Assembly (NCBI GenBank): GCA_004123355.1
Contig: SCHM01000008.1
Span: forward strand, 429,501-493,500
Length of the DNA: 64,000 nt
From: Amphirosellinia nigrospora
Taxonomy: Eukaryota > Ascomycota > Sordariomycetes > Xylariales > Xylariaceae
Direction: 5' to 3'
Made by a program: the position numbers and the translations under genes. The first letter of the stretch is position 1; every line of letters starts with the position of its first letter. Positions 12,425-23,570 of this stretch are shown piece by piece. The notes under the pieces were generated by a model. That model was not told the origin of the DNA. It ran no database searches and worked only from the letters and a program-made list of their open reading frames with translations.

Positions 12425-14982
12425 ATGAGTAGCGACACATCCGCCGCGGAGGGCGCGGGGATCATGGACCCTAAGTCGGACCCTCAGTACATCCAGTTCA
12501 GATGTCTTCCACCAGGTGGTCAGCTAAACCGGTGGTCGCACATCATTACAAGAGAGCATGATTTTCCTGCCTCTCAGGTACGTGCCTCCAATCCCTATTA
12601 CGGCACATGGCCTGAAAACCTGCCTACTAGATGAATCCCTTGATTTCTCTCTAGACAGGGGGTTATTCATCTCCGCGGTGAAGAATTCATGAACGTTTAA
12701 TTGATGATCACGTGATGCGTAGGCTATGCTCTACGGTGCTGGAGTCCCGAATGAGGATATGATGAAGAATGCCCCCCATGTTGGTATTGCTACTATATGG
12801 TGGGAGGGGAATCCCGTAAGTATAGCCTTTCACAGGCTTTTGGGGAGTATTACTGACCAGCTACTCTTATTTTGCTTAGTGCAAGTAAGCCTTACTACTA
12901 TCAAACACCCCTATTGCATCGGTGATGAAACGCTATCGAGATCATCATACTTACGGCTTTAGCACGCATCGTAAGCCATTCTTCTTACCATCTTCATAAC
13001 CCTTATCTACCGTTTTGTTATTCACCCTCGTTGACAGAGTCAAGCTAACTGGCACAGTGCTCGAATTCGGCAAGATTGTGAAAAGGGGTATCGAGAAGCA
13101 GAAGATGCTGGCGTGGCAATATAACGCCGTAGGTGTTTCGGATGCTATCACCATGGGCGGCGAAGGTGAGAAAGGAGTTCTGACCTCGGCAATTTATCTG
13201 TATTATCACCGCTAACATATTGGTCGAGGAATGCGATACTCGCTCCAATCGCGTGATCTGATTGCAGACAGCATTGAAACCGTAACCTGTGCACAGCACC
13301 ACGACGCCAATATTTCAATTCCGGGATGTGACAAGAACATGCCTGGCGTCATCATGGCCGCTGCCCGTCACAATCGCCCGTTCATCATGGTTGTAAGTAT
13401 ACTACCCTCACCGAGCCCATTGGTTAAAATTAAACCTTCGATGAATTAACCCACTTACTTTATGAGGAAATGGGGCATGAATGCTGCAGGTTGAGTGAAG
13501 GCACTGACGATGGTCGTTGTAGTACGGCGGTACGATTCGAAAAGGGTATTCTAACCTATTGGAACGCGATGTGAATGTTAGCACCTGCTACGAGGCCGCA
13601 GGCGCTTTCTCCTATGGCAAGTTGCAGGCCAAGACAAACGCTGGCGCCACCGGACGAACTCCGAGTGATGTAATGTCTGATCTTGAGCAACATGCTTGTC
13701 CGGGGGCTGGCGCATGCGGTGGTAGTAAGTAATTTCGCATCTTTCGTCGTTTCTTTGCTTCTCGTATGAGAGTAGCACACTAAAGAAGTATCATGGACTG
13801 CGCCTATGCTGACTTCTTATAGTGTACACGGCCAATACGATGGCAACAGCGATTGAGGCGATGGGTCTGACACTCCCGGGGTCCTCATCGTACCCAGCCC
13901 TCTCGCCTGAGAAAGCGCGTGAATGCGAGCGCGCAGCTGAAGTGATTAAGACGACGATGGAAAAGGACATCCGCCCCGTGATCTTCTCACGAGGGAGTCG
14001 TTCGAAAACGCGCTCGTGATCACCATGATCTTAGGTGGCTCGACGAATGGCGTGCTGCATTTTCTCGCCATGGCCAACACAGCTGAAATCCACTGACGCT
14101 AGAGGATGTAGACCGAGTCAGCAACAAGACACCGTACCTCGCCGACTTGGCACCGAGTGGGCGGTATCTGATGGAGGACCTGTATAAGATCGGGGCACGC
14201 CGTCTGTGCTGAAGATGCTAATCGCCGAGGGGTTGATCAACGGCAATATCCCGACGGTTACGGGGCGCACGCTGGCTGAGAATGTGGCAGACTGGCCCAG
14301 CCTCCCACCCGAGCAGCGCATCATCAGGCCGCTGTCGGATCCGATAAAGGAGAGCGGACACATCCGGGTACTGCGCGGTAACTTCGCGCCCGAGGGTGCC
14401 GTGGCAAAGATCACGGGCAAGGAGGGACTGAGCTTCACGGGTAAAGCGCGGGTGTTTAATAAAGAACATGAGCTCGACACCGCGCTATCCAAGGGCGAGA
14501 TCCCGCGCGACGAGAACCTGGTGCTGATTGTACGGTATGAAGGGCCCAAAGGCGGGCCGGGAATGCCGGAGCAGTTGAGGGCGTCGGCTGCCATTATCGG
14601 GGCAGGGCTGAAGAACATTGCGCTGGTTACTGACGGGAGGTACAGTGGTGCAAGTCACGGATTTATTGTATGTCGTTCCCTGTTTTGGTCTTCCTCATAT
14701 TGACAAGTCGATACACTGACTAATCTTACCATAGGTTGGACACGTAACCCCAGAAGCCGCGGTCGGAGGCCCGATAGCGCTGGTGAAGGACGGGGACACC
14801 ATCGTGATAGATGCGGTGAAGAACCGCATCGACATCACGAACGTGGACGATGCTGAGCTGGCTGCACGGAAGGAGTCGTGGAAACCACCCGTTCCTAAGG
14901 TCAGACGGGGCGCATTGGCGAAATATGCCCGGCTTGTCGGGATGCCAGTCATGGTGCTGTTACGGACCAGTGGGAAGAGTGA
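12425..14982 (+). CDS. ILV3-like: dihydroxy-acid dehydratase (ILV3-type), nine exons
   Basis: IlvD/EDD family enzyme, which dehydrates 2,3-dihydroxy acids to 2-keto acids in valine/isoleucine synthesis. All three [2Fe-2S] cysteine motifs are present: [14 protein letters not shown] and CPGAGACGG. The active-site loops GGSTNG and [12 protein letters not shown] are also there. Exons read 12425-12577, 12723-12815, 12880-12884, 12963-12970, 13040-13165, 13229-13392, 13523-13724, 13823-14667 and 14735-14982. Phases agree throughout once four missing bases are allowed (near 13977, 14091, 14195, 14941, all in C or G runs), giving about 615 residues ending in AVTDQWEE. The N-terminus ([19 protein letters not shown]) is acidic and shows no mitochondrial presequence, so this may be a cytosolic paralogue and not the main ILV3. 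Confidence 0.9.
12816..13039 (+). other. two consecutive micro-exons (5 nt and 8 nt) within the dehydratase gene
   Basis: Between exon 2 and exon 5, the only way to encode the invariant Cys-Asn-x-His of the iron-sulfur ligand motif is a 5-base exon at 12880-12884 (TGCAA) plus an 8-base exon at 12963-12970 (CACGCATC). Each is bounded by AG before and GTAAG after. The surrounding introns are 12816-12879, 12885-12962 and 12971-13039. The joined codons read C-N-T-H-L and run in phase into [11 protein letters not shown]. Confidence 0.8.
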
Positions 14983-15263
14983 GATGAAGCGGCCATAAAT
15001 AAGATAAATAGTATCGAGTGATAGGGATCTTGATATGTCACACCTTGTATACGCGATGGGACAATTGGGAATGGGGATTAACTAAGCCACAATTCTATTG
15101 CGTACAGCCACAAATCGCGGGGTTGGGCAACGCGGGGCAGACGCGGGGCAGGCCAAAACTTTTTTTAATGGTCTTATTTCTTATCTGCGCAATCTTTATC
15201 TTTCGCGAACCCGCTTCCTAATTGGAAATATTTTTTGTTAGATTTCCGGTGATATAGACTGTC

Positions 15264-16763
15264 ATGTCGAAACGGATAGCCGAGACTGACGAGGGAAACG
15301 CCCCTCTTAAGGGGGGGATCGCCCCGAACCGATGGATGTAGACGACAACAGGGAAATGGGAGATTTCGAGGACGAGTTCGAAGACGAGTTCGAGAGTGAG
15401 GATGAGATATTCGAGGCTGGTGTTGATGGGAGACCCGATGCCGAGCGCGAGGCAGAGGAGCGCGCAGCAGGCGCCATGGATGTCGACAGCAACGGCACCT
15501 TCATCGTCGGGCGCAACAAACTCGAGCAGGGCCAACACTTGACGCCCGACTTGGGCACGTACGAGATGCTGCACAACCTCAGCACGCCATGGCCATGTTT
15601 GTCGTTCGACATCGTGCGCGACGGCCTCGGCGACAAGCGTGAGCGGGCATACCCTGCAACCATGTACACCGTGGCCGGCACGCAGGCCGAGAGTGGTCGC
15701 GCCAAGGAGAACCAGCTGATGGTCATGAAGTTCAGCGGCCTCAGTCGCCAGCAGAAGGACGACGATTCCGATTCGGGCGCTGATGATGACGACGGGACGA
15801 TGAGGAAACCGACCCCATCCTCGAGCACAAGGCATCCCCTGGCCTCACCCAACCGATCCGGCCACCAAATTCCTTCCTCAGACGCCTCTAAGCCGCCGAC
15901 CACATTGACAGCCACCATGACCGAGTCTACCCAGATATTCATCCACGACGTGACAACGCACCTGGCATCTTTTGACAACCCGGGCACCATCATAACACCC
16001 AGCAAAACAAACCCATCTCGACCATCAGAGCCCATAAGTCCGAGGGCTATGCGCTGGACTGGTCGCCTCTCGTGCCAGGTGGAAAGCTTCTGACGGGAGA
16101 TAATGATGGTTTGATATATGCCACTACAAGGACAGACGGCGGAGGCTGGGTGACGGACACGAGACCTTTCCAAGGTCACACTAGCAGTGTTGAAGATATC
16201 CAGTGGAGTCCTCAGGAAGCTTCCGTGTTTGCCTCGGCATCGAGCGATGGTACCGTCCGCGTGTGGGATGTGAGAAGTAAGAGCAGAAAGCCGGCCATTA
16301 CGGTCCAAGTCAGCTCAACCGATGTCAACGTGCTCTCATGGTCGAAGTTGACAACCCATCTACTGGCTACCGGCGCCGACGACGGAGTATGGGGGTTTGG
16401 GATCTGCGTCAGTGGAAGGGAGGCGCCGATAAACCTAGTCCCATCGCAAGCTTCGCCTATCACAAAGAGCAGATTACCAGCGTCGAATGGCATCCGACAG
16501 ATGACAGCATGGTGGCCATTGCGGCGGGAGACCATAAAGTTACATTGTGGGATCTTTCCGTCGAACTGGATGACGAAGAGAGCAAGGATACGGCGGGCGT
16601 GAAAGATATGCCTCCGCAGCTTCTCTTCGAGCACATTTCAGAACATGCAAAGGAAGTGCATTGGCATCCTCAGATTCCCGGTACTATTGTTGCCACTGGT
16701 CAAGAGTTCAGCATATTCCGACCTATTCCTGTTGTATACGGTATTCACGGGAAATATATTTGA
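15264..16763 (+). CDS. RRB1: WD40 ribosome-assembly protein, RRB1/GRWD1 family
   Basis: ATG at 15264 (MSKRIAETDEGN) is followed by the very acidic FEDEFEDEFESEDEIFEAG segment, the CAF1C/H4-binding-like stretch LGTYEMLHNLSTPWPCLSFD, and WD40 blades including SEGYALDWSPL, GHTSSVEDIQWSP, SASSDGTVRVWDVRSK, KEQITSVEWHP and GDHKVTLWDLSVELDDEE. This is the conserved nucleolar chaperone of ribosomal protein L3, essential in yeast. At least five one-base deletions break the frame: near 15330, 15798, 15822, 16012 and 16395, in C, G or A runs. The last is a G run of five where six are needed. The gene is otherwise complete, about 500 residues. Being essential and well conserved, it argues that the breaks are sequencing errors. 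It follows the dehydratase by 281 bases on the same strand. Confidence 0.9.
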
Positions 16764-17967
16764 GTTTACCGAGAATATTCGAGGCAGGATGATCTCGATA
16801 GATTGAATCGACAGGTTTATTCATCGTCGGCCACTCTTCTAGGCCAAATAGCGCCAGTTGAAGAATGAATAAAATCTTTCGTATGGAGGTCTCAGTGAGA
16901 TCTGTGATCTTCATTCGTGGGTTAAAGAAGACTAGCCGTTGTCTTGACAGTATCACGAGGTCGAATGACATCGCCTGATGTAGTTGAGTCTATAGAGCTA
17001 CAGCATGTTGCTAATTATAGTATGCCGAACGACCCGAACAACACTTGATCGAATGCCTACAGGGGCTAAGCAGGAGATATGCGGTACTACCTCTGATCTG
17101 CGCGATAAATATTGAGCTACAAAAGATCGTTCGGATATACAAATGGCCCAGGGGGTAACTATGCTTATATCAACGCCTGAATGATCAATTATGTTATAGT
17201 TGGAAGGAGCAAGCACAGGAAAAGGAGACCGTTTTATACTGCGGTGGCGATCGTGTTAAAAAGACTGCAACGTGGTCGATTGATTGTGTTAGATGGAGCT
17301 CTGCTATCACTAGGTATATAGATGATGAACGTTGAATGAAATGATTACACATATACCTTTCTTTAGATGCTATGTCGTTTACTGCGAAGATTTGATTCTG
17401 GCAAACAATAAGGCAGGAAATGAGATCTATCATTGGGAGTACCGTCAAGGGCGAACAGTTGTCGACACCTCGGTTTACGCCTTTATACGCGACGGGCCCG
17501 TAGAATACTGGCATCATTTTGCTTGATAGTTGCTTGGTGGTCGATTTGAGGATATGGCAATGTTCAAGACCGAAATCATAATCGATTGGGGACCGAGAGG
17601 TCTTCGGGCTTGTGGCTTACTATATATATCAGGCGGCGGGAAGGTAATGAGAGAGAAACCAAACAAGACAGAATGAATTATTGAACCAGACCGAAGACTA
17701 CCTAGGTAGGAAATATAGACTTGAATAACTTACCTCGCGGGGATTGAGATAAGGGGTACCCATAGTTATGTTCTCAGACGCATCGGGAAGGTATCTACGT
17801 AAGGAGATAGATACGCTTTCCCCTTCTTCGCATCTGGGTGGATACGCATCATCGTCAAGGTGTCTCTCATGCCTTGTTTTATTTTCCCATCCGAGGAGAA
17901 ACCCAATCGATATAAAATTCTAAGAGTCTCACCGACGACCGTCTTCTTTCGCACACGCAAGACCGTA
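16764..17967. other. intergenic, 1.2 kb, nothing recognised
   Basis: Spacer between RRB1 and the mpaB-like gene. Only short open frames on both strands with no motifs. A TATATATATC stretch near 17621-17630 may belong to the promoter of the downstream gene. Confidence 0.45.
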
Positions 17968-19098
17968 ATGTCTAGCTGCTTAGCCCGGGGGCTTGGAAGC
18001 GAGCAGCCCCGTAGCGGGCTGTTCTGGGTCGTTGCTTGTCTCCTCGTTTATCTCCCGTTATGTGCTATCGTACGGAGACACCAGATGCAGCGCATGGCCA
18101 GGAGACACGAGCCCATCGTGAAGATGACCTTGGAAGAGGCATATGCCATCAAGTGCCGGCTAGCCGAACACGAATTTCCAACCGTGTTCTCGGCAGCGAT
18201 CAACTCGGTATTCTTCAAGGTAGGCAGTCGGGTCCGAATACGGACGTGGAACAACGGGGGCATCATAGGCGGCAACAACAACAAGGAGCTGACGAGAACC
18301 AACCGCTCACGAATAGGCTGAGAGCATACCCTCTATAGCGAGACTCATCTCCCGTGCTGTGCAACGCTCCTCTTCCTCCAAGCGCCCGAGCGGTCCCGGC
18401 GTGGCGCCGCTAGACCTCCTGGGCCGTCCCGGGGCCCCGGAGACGGTAGCGGCAGTCGCCCGCGTGAACCGGATCCACGCCCTCTACCGGCCCTCTGGCG
18501 TCATGTCGGACGCCGACTTGCTGTACGTGCTGAGCCTATTTGCACTAGAGCCGGGGCGGTGGCTGAGGCGGTTCGAGTGGCGGGGGTTGACGACCCGAGA
18601 GCGCTGCGCGCTGGGGACGCTCTGGAAGGCGTTGGGGGAGGACTTGCGCATCCCCTTTGATGCGCTGCCGTCTTCGGGGAAGGAGGGGTTTCCCGACGCG
18701 CTGCACTGGCTTCGGGAGCTGGAGGACTGGGCGCGCGACTACGAGACCAGGAATAAAGAGAAGTCGCCCGAGAGCGTTTTCCTTGGCGAGAAGCAGTTGG
18801 AGGCTCGGACGGGGAACGTACCGAAATACCTGAGGGGTGTCGCGCGCGGGTTTGTTGCTGCGCTCATCGAACCGGGGCTTAGACAGGCTATGGGGTAGGT
18901 TTTGTGTTCATAGTTTTGAATGATTTGGCACTATGTCTTGCGTTGTATAGTTGCTGACTGAAATGGTTTCACAGGATAGAGACTCCCCCATTGGTGTCTA
19001 TGTTCATTGTCGAGAGCATCATAAGTGCCCGCAAGTTTATACGGGGCTATGTTTGCTCTCCTTCGGTGCTGGTGAAGGGATACAGGCGCGATCAATAA
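17968..19098 (+). CDS. mpaB-like ER-bound oxygenase (rubber-oxygenase catalytic domain, DUF2236-like)
   Basis: Three exons fit with consistent phase: 17968-18219, 18317-18894 and 18975-19098, with introns of 97 and 80 bases that both have a CTGAC branch site. The product is about 317 residues. Residues 15-37 form a single N-terminal membrane anchor (LFWVVACLLVYLPLCAIV). The domain follows with LEEAYAIKCRLAEHEFPTVF, RVNRIHALYRPSG, LLYVLSLFALEPGRWLRRFEWR, and VPKYLRGVARGFVAALIE. Family members include MpaB', which oxidatively cleaves the farnesyl chain in mycophenolic acid synthesis; most fungal paralogues have no known substrate. Exon 3 (ETPPLVSMFIVESIISARKF) is easy to miss, because a TAG immediately after the second donor ends the open frame at 18898. 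Unlike most neighbours this gene shows no indel. Confidence 0.85.
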
Positions 19099-19498
19099 TG
19101 GTGGCTCTGCTTTTCACTGCTGATGAATAGATGGGATTACGAGATTTCACTATGTAAAAGGGACTGACTTCCTTGGCCAATTAATTGACATCTGATTTTA
19201 TGAGTGTATAGTGCTTTCAAGCGGCGGAGTTACTTGTATCAAGAAAATTGTGAGCAGTTGGGTATCTGGTGGTTCAATTGATTTGCAATCTAAGAATTTA
19301 AGTTTTTTGGGACCGTGATGTCAAGAAAGTACGGTCATATAGGGTAAGATGTATTATCGTGATTGTCAAAGTCTTTCCTCCCTTGGACTTGGAGCGACTG
19401 GTTTGTATGGCTGCGTTGCAATGTTGGTATGCATCAATATCGTCGTATACTTCTGACTTAGTGACGGCCAACGTCCGCAACGAATATAGATCAGTTGT
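19099..19498. other. intergenic between convergent genes
   Basis: A 400-base spacer between the 3' ends of the mpaB-like and aldo-keto reductase genes. It is AT-rich and should contain both polyadenylation regions. No coding or RNA signal was seen. Confidence 0.45.
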
Positions 19499-20485
<987 letters not shown>

Positions 20486-21358
20486 GCTGTCGCAAACAGA
20501 GATGAATATCAGAAATCAGGCCTTTATTTCTATTTAGACACAATATGGACGGTGTTTCTCCCTACTCTAGGCACCTGAAAGTGCAATAACGACGACGCAG
20601 GCCGGAAGAGAGGAGAGCGGATTTCGTATGAGATTTAGGCGATGCATAGGAAGCAGCTACCTTACATACATCTATATATATATATATATGTCTCGGATGC
20701 TACTTTATGTCATAACCATACTCTTATATGGCTCGGTAATCACGTCTAATTAGTAAGAACATTCGGCGATAGTGGAAATGTGTTCGGGCCAGCGGACAAT
20801 AAGCTGCATGAAATGATGGCGTATTTAGGTACAATTCATCTACCTGCCGCATCTAGACTACAAGGGCAGTGACCAGCCACTGTGAGAGACAAGAAAAAGA
20901 AGAATGGTAAAGTAAAGAAGTCAGGTTTAGTGTTACATTGATGCCATTTTGCTGTGATTGTTTTTTCCTCTACAGTAGCTAGAAGAGCTTAGGTACTATG
21001 TAAGTAGGTAAGTGGCGGTAGCGCGGGGTAGGTATGTTTAGTGCGGGGCACACTTCCATTGCTGCATCATCAAGGCTCCACGGGATGGACCTTACCTGTA
21101 CTTACCTCTACCATGTAATAACTGTCTGACGCCCCGCTGTTTGTTACAATCTCACTCAATCTACAAATAAATATCATCGCTTCGGCGTTGCTGAGTTCTA
21201 TCTTATCACCGAAGCACCAACGACCTCGACGAAACCAGACTCGCTTGGAACACACCGATCACGACATATATCACATCCGCCTCTACTCTAATCCGCGTGT
21301 GGCACCTCACCGAATACAGCGGACAGAGGAGTCCAGCCCGACCAGCTTCACAGTAATC
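20486..21358. other. divergent promoter region between the aldo-keto reductase and DOM34
   Basis: An 873-base spacer transcribed away from on both sides. It contains a (TA)n stretch at about 20673-20689 and several TAGGTA/TACCTAC words. Short open frames here have no motif. It presumably holds the 5' UTRs and promoters of both genes. Confidence 0.5.
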
Positions 21359-22654
21359 ATGCAGCTTGTCGGCTCCAAGACGTCACAGCGCCTGGAGGAG
21401 GTGGGGCGAGGGCAGCTTGACGCTGCTCCCCACCGACCCAGAAGATATGGTAAATAGACTCTTGACATGTGAGACCCTCCTGGGCCTCTTGAACCAGACC
21501 CGTCAGCCCCCAGCGTTGTTAACAACCCCCCTTCTCTGACAGTGGCATGCCAACAACCTGATCGTCCCAAATATCATCAAGGCTCATGCCATACGAAAGG
21601 TTACCACCGAATCCAAGACGGGCAGCACCGTGTCGGAGCGCGTGCACACCGATTTGACATCCGTGTCACCTCGACCTTCTTCGATCCGCCGCCTCGCAGT
21701 TACACGTCTCCGGCACAGTCATCGTCGAGAACGCCTTCGTCAACATCGGCCAGTATCACACCCTCGATCTCGAGCTCAACCGGCCCTTCACGCTCTGGAA
21801 GAAGTACGGCTGGGATTCGGTGGCCCGTGAGACCTTGTCCGATGCTATCAAGCAGGATAAGGATGGCGCCGTCGCTGCCGTCGTCATGCAGGAGGGTATC
21901 GCTAATATCTGCATCATCACTGAGTTCCGTACGTCTCAAGCAACGCGTCGAGAGCACCATTCCAAAGAAGCGATCGGCTAGCTCAGACCAGGACTCGGGG
22001 ATGCGCCGCTTCTTCGACAAAACCTTATCCACGCTAACGCGTAGCATCGACTTCTCCAAGCCGCGCCCGCTGCTACTAGCGAGCCCCGGGTTCGTGGCCG
22101 GCGATTTCAAAAAGTACATCGCCGACGAGGGGACGCGCCGTGCTGACAAGACGATGTTGGCCATGGCCAAGCAAGCAACGGTGGTGCATTCGAGCTCCGG
22201 TCACCTCCATAGCCTCAACGAGATCCTCAAGAGTACCGAGGTCACAGCGACGATGAAGGACATGAAGTTTTCAAAGGAAACGAGATTCATGGACGACTTC
22301 TTTGACAAGATTCGCAAAGATGATGGCCGCGCTTGGTACGGTACAGCGCCGGTGGAAAGAGCGATCCGAGAGGGGGCGGTTGGCCGCGGTGGCGGAGTAC
22401 TGCTCATCAACAATTCATTATTCCGAAGCCTCGATATCGCGACGCGGAGACGCTATGTGTCCATGGTGGACAAGGTAAAAGAGGATGGCGGAGATGCCAG
22501 GATCCTGAGTAGCGACCACGAAAGTGGACAGCGGCTAGACGCGTTAGGCGGTATCGCCGCTCTTCTCACATACCCTATCCACGATCTAGACGAGGAGGAG
22601 GACGAGCAGACCAACGCTCATGAAGAAGCCGGTGACCAAGAATTGATAATATGA
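21359..22654 (+). CDS. DOM34: mRNA surveillance/ribosome rescue factor DOM34 (Pelota)
   Basis: eRF1-family protein without a GGQ loop, which dissociates stalled ribosomes with Hbs1. Start MQLVGSKTSQRLEE at 21359; an intron after PTDPEDM (donor at about 21448) joins to WHANNLIVP near 21543. The N-terminal Sm-like domain has IIKAHAIRKVTTESKTGSTVSE. The central domain carries LKQRVESTIPKKR and FFDKTLSTL...ID. The C-terminal eRF1_3 domain has GRAWYGTAPVERAIREGAVG, LLINNSLFRS and the closing LDALGGIAALLTYPIHDLD. Frame breaks near 21410, 21659, 21687 and 21932 are each repaired by adding bases to AA, GG or CC runs; at 21932 both a G and a C are needed. The gene ends EAGDQELII, about 400 residues. 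It is universally conserved, so a real pseudogene is unlikely. Confidence 0.92.
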
Positions 22655-23570
22655 TATTGCCGAATGTCTTCTCTGATATGCGACTCAATCTCCAATGCTT
22701 CATATCTCACTTTCTGGGTACGTATGTATGCTTGCGATGGTGACATATTTGTGAACACAATACGCTCGACTTTGCATTACGCTATGATGCATTTACGTGC
22801 AGTTTCTATGTGATGGTAACGCGCGATAACACGCCCTTTTACAATGTCACTGATGCGGCCGTTGAATTTCGATTTTGAACAACAGGTGCTGCTTCACGTT
22901 TATGGTAACATTGTCATGAGATATTCGACATCGTGAGATATTCGACACTACCCATGAGATACAGTGGAAACTCAAGAACCAATGACAGTCATCCCTATTC
23001 AAGACATTGTCTGTGGGCTTCGCAGCGTGGATTTCCCAGCCCCTACGTCATACCCCATCAATCTTAGCGCTGTTTAGTACAGTAGACTGGTGCAGGACTA
23101 AGAACTACGGGTCAGTGCTCGGCCCAATCATCATCCAATTTTACAAACTACAGTCAAGCGCGCTTGTCACTAAAAGAGAAGGCCATGCATGTCTGTTTTT
23201 GAATGCGCGGGATATGGCGCTGTTGTACATTCCCGAATTAGGATGACAGGCTGGGGTTACATCCATGACATCGACCTGCTCGTGCCATACCCTTACCATA
23301 CCCTTACCATACAAGTATCGCAACAGCGAGCGGAACATGACATGACCAAAGGACAGCCGGCCCTCGGCCACAACGGGATCTGTTTATCATCATAGTTGTG
23401 CATTATCGACAAGACGAAATCGCAATTGAGAGCGCCCTACGATATCGTGTCTATTCTGGGCACTTTTGGGTCGAATTCTGTGTCCCAATAAAAAAGAAGC
23501 AACGAAAAAGGAAAAAGGAAAACGGAAAACTAGAAAATACGCCAACACACGACGAGGGGGATAATGGAAT
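22655..23570. other. intergenic, 0.9 kb
   Basis: Spacer between DOM34 and the WD40 gene on the same strand. It contains a short CATACCCTTAC tandem (23285-23311) and a purine-rich A/G tract at about 23489-23535, just upstream of the WD40 start, typical of fungal 5' leaders. No gene seen. Confidence 0.45.

Noticed and set aside
15218-16308. Long minus-strand open frames (about 205 and 333 codons) across the 15-16 kb region
   Set aside because: They are antisense to the conserved RRB1 coding sequence, have Ser/Arg-rich low-complexity translations and no domain.
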